Of a DNA stretch of 64,000 nucleotides, positions 55,799 through 64,000 are shown in pieces. The notes beneath the pieces were generated by a model. That model did no database searches and was not told where the DNA came from. It was given only the letters and a program-made list of their open reading frames with translations. Origin of the DNA: an uncultured Photobacterium sp. GTDB taxonomy: Bacteria > Pseudomonadota > Gammaproteobacteria > Enterobacterales > Vibrionaceae. Where the stretch lies: assembly GCF_947502415.1 (NCBI RefSeq), contig NZ_CANMZV010000027.1:1-64000 (forward strand), given 5' to 3'. Position numbers and translations under genes: made by a program. How positions within the stretch are numbered: position 1 is the stretch's first letter; the number at the start of each line of letters is the position of its first letter.

Positions 55799-56068
55799 TT
55801 ATTCTTCAGTTTTTTCCTGAGAACGTTCAGCAGGAGCCGGACGCTCAGCTGCATGGTGGTGATTCACTGGACGAGCAGGAACCACTGTTGAGATTGCGTG
55901 CTTGTACACCATCTGGTTCACAGTGTTTTTCAGAAGGATCACGAACTGATCAAATGATTCAATCTGACCCTGTAGCTTAATGCCGTTAACTAGGTAAATA
56001 GAGACCGGAATTCTTTCACGACGCAGCGCATTCAAAAACGGGTCTTGCAAAGATTGCCCCTTAGCCAT
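55799..56068 (-). CDS. hfq: RNA chaperone Hfq
   Basis: Hfq forms hexamers that pair small RNAs with mRNAs. The 89-aa protein has both Sm motifs (PVSIYLVNGIKLQGQIESFDQFVILLKN and VYKHAISTVVPARPV), the proximal-face QSLQDPFLN start and a short His/Glu-rich tail. Between miaA and hflX, the standard order. Confidence 0.98.
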   Translation of the reverse strand: MAKGQSLQDPFLNALRRERIPVSIYLVNGIKLQGQIESFDQFVILLKNTVNQMVYKHAISTVVPARPVNHHHAAERPAPAERSQEKTEE

Positions 56069-56154
56069 TATTTCTTTTCCTTATTTGTTTGTAGTTGTAT
56101 TTAGCAACGAACAAAAATTAAAAATACGCAAAACAGAGAGAGTATACACGTTAA

Positions 56155-57090
56155 TCAAACGTCACATCTAATTGAGTTTGTGACGGTTTGTAACGCTGAA
56201 TCCACATCACTGCTATCCAACCACGTCAAATCTTTCCAGCTACGAAGCCAGGTAATTTGACGCTTAGCCAATTGACGGGTAGCGCAGATTCCGCGGAAAA
56301 CCGCTTCGTCTAGATCGCAATTCCCGTCCAAATAATCCCACATCTGTCGATAGCCAACGCAACGGATCGAGGGTAGATCGGGGTGAAGGTCACCTCGCTC
56401 GTACAACGTTCGAACTTCCTGTTCAAAACCGGCTTCAATCATGTTGTCAAAACGTTGCTCAATTCTCTGATGTAGGACAGCCCTATCCTTGGGTGTTATT
56501 GCAAACTGGTGAACCTTATACGGCAAAGACTCACCTTGAGTTTTCGTTAGCTCAGTTAAAGTTTTACCCGAAATACGGAAAACTTCCAATGCTCGAGACA
56601 GGCGCTGGGGATCGTTAGGATGAATTCGGGCTCCGGAAACCGGATCAATTCGCACTAACTCATCATGCAGTGCCTGCCAGCCTTTTTCTTCGGCCTCTCG
56701 CTCAATATCAGCCCGGATCGCAGGATCCGCAGCCGGTAACGGCGATAATCCTTCAAGTAATGCCTTGTAGTACAACATAGTACCACCAACCAGCAAAGGA
56801 ATACGCCCTGCTGCAACTATATCAGCCATTTCTTTCAGTGCATCAGCTCGAAAGTCTGCAGCCGAATAACTTTGCGCTGGATCACGAATATCGATAAGAC
56901 GGTGCGGAGCCAGGGAAAGTTCCCGCTCATCTGGCTTTGCTGTGCCGATATCCATTCCTTTATAGATAAGGGCTGAATCAACACTTATCAACTCCACCGG
57001 AAACTGCTGACGCAAACGAATTGCCAAATCCGTTTTTCCAGATGCGGTCGGCCCCATTAAAAAGATGGCCTGAGGTAGTGGCTTACTCAT
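56155..57090 (-). CDS. miaA: tRNA dimethylallyltransferase MiaA
   Basis: MiaA adds a dimethylallyl group to A37 of tRNAs reading UNN codons. The 311-aa protein has the P-loop GPTASGKT (residues 13-20), ISVDSALIYKGMDIGTAKP and the C-terminal RQLAKRQITWLRSW. Its start overlaps the mutL stop by eight bases, so the two are coupled. Confidence 0.97.
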   Translation of the reverse strand: MSKPLPQAIFLMGPTASGKTDLAIRLRQQFPVELISVDSALIYKGMDIGTAKPDERELSLAPHRLIDIRDPAQSYSAADFRADALKEMADIVAAGRIPLLVGGTMLYYKALLEGLSPLPAADPAIRADIEREAEEKGWQALHDELVRIDPVSGARIHPNDPQRLSRALEVFRISGKTLTELTKTQGESLPYKVHQFAITPKDRAVLHQRIEQRFDNMIEAGFEQEVRTLYERGDLHPDLPSIRCVGYRQMWDYLDGNCDLDEAVFRGICATRQLAKRQITWLRSWKDLTWLDSSDVDSALQTVTNSIRCDV

Positions 57091-59233
57091 AGTTAAATGC
57101 TTCTATTGCTGCGCCGACATCAACCGGACGCAACAAGTTTGGATAATAATATTCAAGATCATTCCCCCATAACTGCTCAAGCTCTGTCACCAGCTGAATA
57201 GCCTGTGACAAGCTGAACGCGTCGGTCGGAATAACTAACTGCGATGCTAACCAGTCCAGCAATTTATCCCAGCCCTGAGCTTCTGGATCCTCGGCAACCG
57301 AAGCCAGGTAACCCAATAAGTCAGGAATAAACTGCTGCAAATTTTGCTGCCGAAGCGGCAGGCAGACCGACATAATAATCAATCCACTCTTACCCTTGGC
57401 CTTTAATTGAATACCCAGTTGCTTGAGCAACTGCGCATGCTGTTCGGCACATTCTATCATGCCTTGCCCAACCGGGATCGAATGCGGGATCAACAATGGC
57501 TGGGGCTTAAGCCCCTCACCCTGCGCCAGTCGCAACTGGCCTTTGTGGCGCAGGCGCTGAGCATAATCGAGCGACAGGACAAATACCCCGTCATCCCGGC
57601 TCAATAACAGGTAACGCTGCTTAGCCAGGCACAGCGCCTTGCCCAAACCAACTCCGTTTTGGGCATCAATCGCATTCTGATTAACAGGCTTAACCATGGA
57701 TGACGTTACCGGTGCCGATTCGTAATTTACCTGTTTGGGCGATACAGGAGCAGAAGAAGCAGCCGGTTCCAAGCCACCAACTTGCGGCGTCTGCATCAAT
57801 TGTTGGTAAGCACTAACCTCCTGCTTAGAAGGCGTTTCAGTACCATAGTGGCGTGGCTGTGAATGCCCAGTTCTGACTGAGGATGCTCCTCCGCCGATGT
57901 AGCCCACCTCCGGAGAACCGTCGCTACTTGAACCATAGCTGCTTAAACCACGACTATTTGAACCATTGCTGCGATTATAGCTACTGTCGCTCTGGCTTCG
58001 TGATGACGCCCCCGCTTCCCGGTGAGTCTTTGTGGATGGTTCTCCAGAAGTAGGTAACCACTCACTTGCCTGGGCTTTGTTCGGGTAATCAGGAGTCTTC
58101 GCTACCGCATTCATCAAAGGTGACGGCTCTGCTATCTCGTATTCAGCAGGCTCGTAGTTGGCAGAGTAAGTTGCCGTTGACGCCACCGCACTGGCCCGCT
58201 GGATTGGCTGTGGTACAGGCTCTCCCATTTCCTGCCAGCTTTGCTGCAGAGCACTCTGTAGCCCCTGCAGAATAAAATCATGTACAAGTCTAGCTTGATG
58301 GAAACGTACTTCATGTTTGGCCGGGTGAACATTGACATCCACCTGATGCGGGTCAACCTCGATAAATAGGACGTAAGCAGCATATTGATCGGCCTTCAGG
58401 CTAGTCTCATAGGCCTGGCGGATCGCATGGTTGATGAGTTTATCTTTCATCATCCGGCCATTGACGTAACAATACTGGATATCGTTTTGCGCCCGGGCTC
58501 CCTGCGGGCTACAAATCCAACCGGAGAGCTTCAGATCGCCATGTGACAGCTCAACAGCCAAGGCATGGTTAAGGAAATTGGTACCACAAACGGCAGCTAA
58601 TCGACGCTCTTTCTGTACCTGCGTTTGAGCCGCCCGGTACTGGCGGATCATCTTCCCGTTATGGCGTAGATTGATAGTGACATCAAGCCGGCTCAAAGCA
58701 ATTCGCTTGAGCAGTTCATCAATATGGCTAAATTCCGTTTTCTCGGTTCGCAGAAACTTACGCCGAGCCGGGGTATTAAAGAATAAATCCAGCACTTCCA
58801 ATGTAGAACCAACAGGGTGTGCCGCAGGCTTAAGCTGCACGTCCATGTCTCGCCCTTCCGCATAAGCGGACCAGGCTTCATCTTGCTCTGCCGTTTTTGA
58901 GGTCAACGTCAGGCGGGATACTGAACTGATACTCGCCAACGCCTCGCCACGAAATCCCAGACTCACGATCGCTTCGAGATCATCCAGCGACGAAATTTTC
59001 GAGGTCGCATGTCGGCTAAGCGCTAGGCCGAGTTCATCTTTTGGGATCCCTTTGCCGTTATCGCGAATACGGATCGTCCGACTGCCCCCTTTGTCGATAT
59101 CAATATCAATCCGAGTAGCTCCGGCATCCAGGCTGTTTTCAACCAGCTCTTTCACCACCGAAGCGGGACGTTCAACAACTTCGCCGGCGGCTATTTGGTT
59201 TGCCAGCCGGGCAGGCAAAATCTGAATCGACAT
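57083..59233 (-). CDS. mutL: DNA mismatch repair protein MutL
   Basis: MutL links MutS recognition of mismatches to MutH/UvrD. The 716-aa protein has the GHKL ATPase domain with IAAGEVVERPASVVKELVENSLDAGAT, RDNGKGI and GFRGEALASISSVS (residues 15-105), a Ser-rich low-complexity linker (about 340-500) and the C-terminal dimerisation domain. The linker is longer and more repetitive than in E. coli MutL (615 aa). No endonuclease motif DQHA..E is visible, as in enteric MutL. Confidence 0.97.
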   Translation of the reverse strand: MSIQILPARLANQIAAGEVVERPASVVKELVENSLDAGATRIDIDIDKGGSRTIRIRDNGKGIPKDELGLALSRHATSKISSLDDLEAIVSLGFRGEALASISSVSRLTLTSKTAEQDEAWSAYAEGRDMDVQLKPAAHPVGSTLEVLDLFFNTPARRKFLRTEKTEFSHIDELLKRIALSRLDVTINLRHNGKMIRQYRAAQTQVQKERRLAAVCGTNFLNHALAVELSHGDLKLSGWICSPQGARAQNDIQYCYVNGRMMKDKLINHAIRQAYETSLKADQYAAYVLFIEVDPHQVDVNVHPAKHEVRFHQARLVHDFILQGLQSALQQSWQEMGEPVPQPIQRASAVASTATYSANYEPAEYEIAEPSPLMNAVAKTPDYPNKAQASEWLPTSGEPSTKTHREAGASSRSQSDSSYNRSNGSNSRGLSSYGSSSDGSPEVGYIGGGASSVRTGHSQPRHYGTETPSKQEVSAYQQLMQTPQVGGLEPAASSAPVSPKQVNYESAPVTSSMVKPVNQNAIDAQNGVGLGKALCLAKQRYLLLSRDDGVFVLSLDYAQRLRHKGQLRLAQGEGLKPQPLLIPHSIPVGQGMIECAEQHAQLLKQLGIQLKAKGKSGLIIMSVCLPLRQQNLQQFIPDLLGYLASVAEDPEAQGWDKLLDWLASQLVIPTDAFSLSQAIQLVTELEQLWGNDLEYYYPNLLRPVDVGAAIEAFNYE

Positions 59234-59252
59234 AATGCACTTCTGGGTATGG

Positions 59253-60983
59253 TTAACTTCTAGGAATTGTCAGCTTTTGGCCAACAGCCAGATTATCTGA
59301 TCTTAACTGGTTTGCTTCGCGAATCCGGTCGACACTGATCCCATAACGGGATGCAATTTTGCCAAGAAATTCGCCGCGCTTCACCGTATGCTCTACCACC
59401 TTACGGTTACGGCTATCTACCTTAAGCTTCTGGCCAATCGCCAGCTCATCAGAACGCAGCTTATTCAGGCTTCGGATGCTGCCGACTGTAACGCCATAGT
59501 CTTCGGCAATTTTGCCAAGAAATTCACCTCGTTGCACGGTATGTGTCACAGTTTTCACTACAGGCCTTGCTGGCTTGGTAGACTTCGCCGAAGCCGTGCT
59601 GGTTGCCGCAATAGCCCCCCCGCCAGGAATCACCAACACCTGACCGACTTTCAAGGTATTACTACGAAGCTTATTAGCCTTTTTCAACACCGAAACGGAC
59701 GTGTCATATTTGGCCGCAATCAAACTAAGTGATTGACCAGACGTGACCTTGTGTTTAATGCCATTTTTTCTCGAGGCAAACAAGGTGCCACTTGGCGGCT
59801 TATCATTAAAGTAAGCCAGCACGCCTTTATACACAGCACTCGCCAGCTTATTTTGGTGATTCCGCGAATTCAGCAGACGCTCTTCCTTCGGGTTGGTAAT
59901 AAACCCGGTTTCAACCAGTAACGATGGGATATCTGGCGACTTCAGCACTGCCAGACTCGCATGCTCAGGCTTGTTCTTGTGCAACGTCGTAACTTTACTG
60001 AGTTCTTTCAGCACTCTGGAAGCCACATCATAGCCTTCCTTCTGGGAGTGGCTAAATTGCAAATCCAGTACCGCCATACTGAGGTACTGATCATCCTTGC
60101 CACCAGATAGGACATCACCGCCCCCCAGTAGCTCCGATTGCTTTTCATGCTGTTCTAACCAGCGACCAATTTCGCTGTTCGCCCGCCGGGTATTCAATAC
60201 CCAGACCGACGCCCCTCGCGGCTGTGGTTGATGGAAGCCATCAGCATGAATAGATACTAACAGGTGAGCCTTATGCCTGCGGGCAATCTCCGAGCGCTTA
60301 TTTAGATTGACAAAATAGTCGCCCCTGCGGGTCAGTACCGCTTTCATGCCTGGTGTAGCATTGATCTTCGCCGCCACTTTTTTCGAAATACCGAGCGTAA
60401 CACTCTTTTCGTATTTCTTGCTCGGACCAATGGAGCCTGGGTCTTCACCGCCATGCCCGGCATCAATCGCCACCACGATATCATCTGTACCGTAAGGCAA
60501 AACGGCTCTCTTATTTTCTGTTACCGACTTCTTTGGCATTACCGACTGGCTTTTTACCACTTTCTTGCTATGTGGTAGATCCAGCACCAAGCGGTGACCA
60601 TAATGACCATCTGGCGTCGGTGCCAACTTAAATATTGTCGGATTTACCCCCGCCTTAGTCTCAAATACCAGGCGATACGTTCCTTTCTCGGGAGGACTAC
60701 TGCTGCGGATCTTCTTCAGCACAGCGCTGTTATTAACCGTGAACGGCAGCTTCGTCTTCAATGAAGTTTTTTTCAAATCGACAACCAGTCGATCTGGCTT
60801 GATCAGGGTAAAGTAAGAAAAATCGGCGTCATCCTGTACATCCAGCACCACCCGGGTTTCATCGGGCGCGGGCCAAACACGTATGCCTTTCAGCTCATTG
60901 GCAATGGCCAACGAGCTGAACAATCCTACCCCTGTTAACAATAATAAATGAAAAAAAGTCCGCAATGACATCCTGATCAACAC
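59253..60983 (-). CDS. amiB: N-acetylmuramoyl-L-alanine amidase AmiB with three LysM domains
   Basis: AmiB splits septal peptidoglycan during cell separation, activated by EnvC. Order: signal peptide (FFHLLLLTGVGLFSSLAIA), AMIN domain (about 30-130), amidase_3 domain with the zinc motif AIDAGHGGEDPG and VSIHADGFHQP, then three LysM repeats in the last ~180 residues, each with VxxGExLxxIA. E. coli AmiB has no LysM; vibrio AmiB does. The start is either the GTG at 60983, overlapping tsaE by 7 bases, or the ATG at 60971. Confidence 0.94.
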   Translation of the reverse strand: MLIRMSLRTFFHLLLLTGVGLFSSLAIANELKGIRVWPAPDETRVVLDVQDDADFSYFTLIKPDRLVVDLKKTSLKTKLPFTVNNSAVLKKIRSSSPPEKGTYRLVFETKAGVNPTIFKLAPTPDGHYGHRLVLDLPHSKKVVKSQSVMPKKSVTENKRAVLPYGTDDIVVAIDAGHGGEDPGSIGPSKKYEKSVTLGISKKVAAKINATPGMKAVLTRRGDYFVNLNKRSEIARRHKAHLLVSIHADGFHQPQPRGASVWVLNTRRANSEIGRWLEQHEKQSELLGGGDVLSGGKDDQYLSMAVLDLQFSHSQKEGYDVASRVLKELSKVTTLHKNKPEHASLAVLKSPDIPSLLVETGFITNPKEERLLNSRNHQNKLASAVYKGVLAYFNDKPPSGTLFASRKNGIKHKVTSGQSLSLIAAKYDTSVSVLKKANKLRSNTLKVGQVLVIPGGGAIAATSTASAKSTKPARPVVKTVTHTVQRGEFLGKIAEDYGVTVGSIRSLNKLRSDELAIGQKLKVDSRNRKVVEHTVKRGEFLGKIASRYGISVDRIREANQLRSDNLAVGQKLTIPRS

Positions 60984-61441
60984 AACTCCAATCGCTTGAT
61001 CAAATCTAGACCATATTCATTATTTGCGGTAATCGTAGCTTTGCGCTGTTCACCACTGTAACGCATTTCAATTTCCAAATCGGGAGCTGGCAACAACCCT
61101 TCACCTTTTTCCGGCCACTCTACCAAGCAGATGGCATCCTCAGTGAAATAATCACGGATCCCCATAAATTCTAGCTCTTCTGGATCAGCCAGGCGGTATA
61201 GATCAAAGTGATACACCTGCCACGGAGGCAGTTCATAAGGTTCAACCAACGTATATGTAGGGCTTTTTACATTTCCCTGGTGTCCCAGAGCCCGGATAAA
61301 ACCGCGGCTAAAGGTTGTTTTTCCAGCGCCGAGGTCACCATGCAAGTAGATGGTAGTCTGGCATTGGCATGCTTGAGCTAGTTTCAAGCCGAAATCTACT
61401 GTTGCCTGCTCATCGGCAAGAAGGGTTTCAAATGTTTGCAT
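60977..61441 (-). CDS. tsaE: tRNA threonylcarbamoyladenosine biosynthesis ATPase TsaE
   Basis: TsaE works with TsaB and TsaD to make t6A37 in tRNA. Starting at MQTFETLLADEQATVDFG gives 154 aa (E. coli 153). The P-loop GDLGAGKT is at residues 35-42, followed by SRGFIRALGHQGNVKSPTYTLVEPY and HFDLYRLADPEELEFMG. The ATG lies eight bases after the nnr stop; the frame upstream of it lies within nnr and is not translated. Confidence 0.95.
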   Translation of the reverse strand: MQTFETLLADEQATVDFGLKLAQACQCQTTIYLHGDLGAGKTTFSRGFIRALGHQGNVKSPTYTLVEPYELPPWQVYHFDLYRLADPEELEFMGIRDYFTEDAICLVEWPEKGEGLLPAPDLEIEMRYSGEQRKATITANNEYGLDLIKRLELC

Positions 61442-61449
61442 TGATATCT

Positions 61450-62937
61450 TTATCTTGGATTTACTAATTGTCGAATATAAGGAAATAGATCGCTGGCCAA
61501 CACGCCTCGCTCCCCCTCCCGGGCACACAAATCAGCGGCGGTACTGTGGATCCAAACCCCCACCCGGGCCGCTTCGGATAAGGAGAGCCGCTGACCGGCT
61601 AAAGCACCGATAATACCTGACAGTACATCTCCCATACCACCCGTCGCCATTCCCGGGTTACCGGCTGTACAGAGCCAATACTGCTGACCGTCGTAAATCA
61701 GCGTTCCGGCCCCTTTCAGCACAACAACACCGCCGTATTTCTGTTGCAGTAACTGAGCGGCTGAAAAACGATCAGCTTCTACCGCAGCTACCGTTGTTCC
61801 CAGCAACCGGGCAGCTTCGCCCGGATGCGGCGTTATTATACGATTATTTTTATAGTCTGGTGATAGGGCTAATAAGTTCAATCCATCCGCATCGACCACC
61901 ATTGCTTTCTCGGTAGTCTCAAAATGAAACAGCAAAGCCTTGCTCCAATCACTCATTCCTAACCCCGGGCCAATCACTATAACATCGGCCCAATCCAGTC
62001 GGTGGCTGATCTCATGAGCCTTATCCTGCCATCCTTGCACCATTATCTCAGGCCTAGCCCCAACGATTGACAATACATTGTCAGGCTGTGTGATCACAGC
62101 AGTCAGGCCGGCGCCACACCGAGCACATGCTTCCGATGCCAGACGAATCGCTCCAGCCATACCCAAATCCCCACCGGCACATAATACTCGGCCGTGATCG
62201 CCTTTATGCGCGGTACGTGCTCGAAGCGGCAGGCAGCGCTCTACCTCCGTTCGATCTATCCGCATCGCAGACGGTTCACTCTGCTTCCGAAAAGCTTCAT
62301 CAACTCCAAGGCCTGAGAAGTAAAGCCGCCCAGTATAGTTAGCAGCCTGCCCCGTACATAATCCCTGCTTCACCCCAATAAAAGTTACTGTCGCCACAGC
62401 ACTGATCACCGGCCCCAACTCTGCACCGGTATCTGCACACAGCCCGGATGGCACATCCACAGCAATTACTGGGCAACCAAAGGCATTCACTGCCTCAATA
62501 AGTTCAGCACAATCCTGCCGTACGCTGCCTTTCAACCCGGTACCAAGCAAGGCATCCACCACAACCTCGATGGAAGACGGGATCTGAATCTGTGGTTGTG
62601 CGATCTCACCACCGCAAGCCAACCAGGCATCACGGGCCAAGGCCGCATCACCGGTTAACCGCTCAGCACTGCCAAGCTGCCATAATATGACGTTGATACC
62701 GGCCTGCTGCGCCAAGCGGGCAACAATATAACCATCCCCGCCGTTATTACCGCCACCACAGCAAACTAATAAAGACTTCAACGTCGGGTATTGCTGCGTT
62801 ACGACAGAAAACACAGCCTGGCCGGCTCTTTCCATCAGCTGGTACATCTCCAGCAGCATCGTTTTCGCAGCCCGCAACTCCCCTTGGCGAACCTGATCTG
62901 CCAAATAGAGCTGGACGGGTAATTGTGAAGTCACCAT
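61450..62937 (-). CDS. nnr: bifunctional NAD(P)H-hydrate repair enzyme Nnr
   Basis: This fusion repairs hydrated NAD(P)H. The N-terminal ~220 residues are the epimerase (YjeF-N; CCGGGNNGGDGYIVARLAQQAG, then DVPSGLCADTG); the C-terminal half is the ADP-dependent dehydratase (NnrD; GRVLCAGGDLGMAGAIRLASEA, VVLKGAGTLIYDG, GNPGMATGGMGDVLSGIIGAL). At 495 aa it matches E. coli (515). Divergent from queG. Confidence 0.96.
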   Translation of the reverse strand: MVTSQLPVQLYLADQVRQGELRAAKTMLLEMYQLMERAGQAVFSVVTQQYPTLKSLLVCCGGGNNGGDGYIVARLAQQAGINVILWQLGSAERLTGDAALARDAWLACGGEIAQPQIQIPSSIEVVVDALLGTGLKGSVRQDCAELIEAVNAFGCPVIAVDVPSGLCADTGAELGPVISAVATVTFIGVKQGLCTGQAANYTGRLYFSGLGVDEAFRKQSEPSAMRIDRTEVERCLPLRARTAHKGDHGRVLCAGGDLGMAGAIRLASEACARCGAGLTAVITQPDNVLSIVGARPEIMVQGWQDKAHEISHRLDWADVIVIGPGLGMSDWSKALLFHFETTEKAMVVDADGLNLLALSPDYKNNRIITPHPGEAARLLGTTVAAVEADRFSAAQLLQQKYGGVVVLKGAGTLIYDGQQYWLCTAGNPGMATGGMGDVLSGIIGALAGQRLSLSEAARVGVWIHSTAADLCAREGERGVLASDLFPYIRQLVNPR

Positions 62938-63158
62938 GAAATACCTCTAACATTATTAGTTAATGGCAGCCAATCTTGACCCCACTAGGATGATCAAACG
63001 GCACAGTGAATAAATAGTGCCCAAAAGTGCCGCCGGGCACAATGTCAAAACAGCATAACCTTCATTCTGGAACCGGTCTTTTTTAAGATCCGTGAAAGCC
63101 ATGATGATTGTGGTACACTTCCGCCCCCAAGAATTCAGCCACACTGTGAATCAAACCA

Positions 63159-64000
63159 ATGAGTATCGACTACAGCGAACTGACCCGAAAAATCAAACAA
63201 TGGGGTAAAGAACTCGGCTTCCAGCAAATTGGGATCAGCGATATTGATCTTCAACAGCATGAAGCTCAGTTACAGCGCTGGACTGATGCAGGCTATCACG
63301 GTGAAATGGACTGGATGGCCCGTCATGGCATGATGCGTGCCCGCCCGGCCGAACTACACCCAGGTACCGTTCGGGTGATCAGCGTACGGATGAACTACCT
63401 CCCACCGGAGGCTGGGTTCGCCCAGAGTCTCAAGCACCCCGATACCGCCTACATCAGCCGGTATTCTTTGGGCCGTGACTACCATAAACTAATCCGCAAC
63501 CGCTTAAAACGCCTCGGCCAAATGATTGAGCAAGAAGCCGGTGAGTTCGGCTACCGTCCATTTGTCGATTCTGCTCCAATTCTTGAGCGCCCACTGGCAC
63601 AGAAAGCGGGATTGGGTTGGACAGGCAAGAACTCCCTCATTCTTAATAAAGATGCTGGCTCATGGTTTTTCCTTGGTGAACTGCTGATCGACCTACCGTT
63701 GCCAGTCGATACTCCAGAAGAAAACCAGTGTGGAAAATGCATCGCCTGCATGACGAGCTGTCCTACCGGTGCGATTATCGAAGAAGGGGTCGTTGATGCA
63801 AGGCGCTGCATCTCCTATCTGACAATTGAGTTTGATGGCATCATTCCTGAAGAATTCCGCGAACTGATCGGCAATCGGATTTACGGTTGTGATGACTGCC
63901 AGCTTGTCTGCCCATTCAATCGCTTTTCAGAGATCACGAATGAAGCCGATTACCACTGCCGGGACAACCTAAACCAACCGCCACTAGCGATACTTTTCCA
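63159..64000 (+). CDS. queG: epoxyqueuosine reductase QueG, 5' part (cut by window end)
   Basis: QueG reduces epoxyqueuosine in tRNA to queuosine with a cobalamin cofactor and two 4Fe-4S clusters. The visible 280 codons begin MSIDYSELTRKIKQWGKELGF and include CGKCIACMTSCPTGAI (Cys from residue 191 on) and YGCDDCQLVCPFNRF (Cys from residue 244 on). The frame is open to the last base, so the C-terminus lies outside. It is divergent from nnr. Confidence 0.95.
   Translation, partial: MSIDYSELTRKIKQWGKELGFQQIGISDIDLQQHEAQLQRWTDAGYHGEMDWMARHGMMRARPAELHPGTVRVISVRMNYLPPEAGFAQSLKHPDTAYISRYSLGRDYHKLIRNRLKRLGQMIEQEAGEFGYRPFVDSAPILERPLAQKAGLGWTGKNSLILNKDAGSWFFLGELLIDLPLPVDTPEENQCGKCIACMTSCPTGAIIEEGVVDARRCISYLTIEFDGIIPEEFRELIGNRIYGCDDCQLVCPFNRFSEITNEADYHCRDNLNQPPLAILF

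Noticed and set aside
62956..63144. 62-aa frame in the nnr/queG gap
   Set aside because: Lies across the divergent promoter region; no ribosome site. A weakly hydrophobic C-terminus is the only feature.
1..64000. CRISPR array or tRNA genes
   Set aside because: No regularly spaced repeats with unique spacers and no tRNA cloverleaf were found on either strand by eye.

Overview
This is a chromosomal segment of a gammaproteobacterium, most probably Vibrionaceae. The polar sodium-motor protein MotX, CheX, a DUF2780 (VcgC/VcgE-type) protein, the 5' end of a 16S gene and the gene order hflC-hflK-hflX-hfq-miaA-mutL-amiB-tsaE-nnr all fit that family. Assignment to a genus (Photobacterium, Grimontia and Vibrio are all possible) cannot be made from this window alone.

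Left part (1-20.3 kb): the start of an rrn operon on the minus strand with its leader and tandem promoters, then a complete sulfate-activation and siroheme operon (cysG-cysD-cysN-SLC13 transporter-cysC-cysQ). cpdB, a CRP/FNR-type regulator, an elaA-type acetyltransferase, a decayed EamA transporter, ytfB/oapA, fklB and a DUF2780 gene follow. Next comes the sulfite-producing and sulfite-reducing operon cysJ-cysI-cysH. Together the two cys clusters encode the route from sulfate through APS, PAPS and sulfite to sulfide. The part ends with a small outer-membrane protein and pspG.

Centre (21.3-34.8 kb): a 13.5-kb integrated element at the 5' end of dusA. It encodes a tyrosine integrase, a LexA-like CI repressor divergent from a PrtN-like activator, and a two-tyrosine HUH (gpA-type) replication protein. 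It also has a short P9/A32-type packaging ATPase, a 267-aa protein that looks like the PM2 P2 double-jelly-roll major capsid protein, a spike-like protein, a virion transglycosylase and many tiny membrane proteins. No portal, terminase large subunit or tail tube is present. I read it as a prophage of a tailless, internal-membrane (corticovirus/PM2-like) virus. It carries its own replacement 5' end for dusA and has pushed the original dusA start to its far end, behind a 17-bp att core. Almost all late genes are translationally coupled (ATGA, TAATG or TAAATG junctions). Several tiny genes (32-58 codons) were found by reading the gaps.

Right part (35-64 kb): a 1-kb gene-free AT-rich gap, then zur, cheX, a cold-shock gene, pgi, yjbQ, alr, dnaB, a DUF481 outer-membrane protein, the rpsF-priB-rpsR-rplI operon with a likely S6:S18 leader, and nsrR-rnr-rlmB. 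motX, a 267-bp MITE-like inverted repeat, purA, yjeT and the hfl/hfq/mut/ami cluster follow, and the window closes with a queG gene cut by its end. This part is ordinary, conserved housekeeping sequence. The MITE-like termini occur at two other places in the window.
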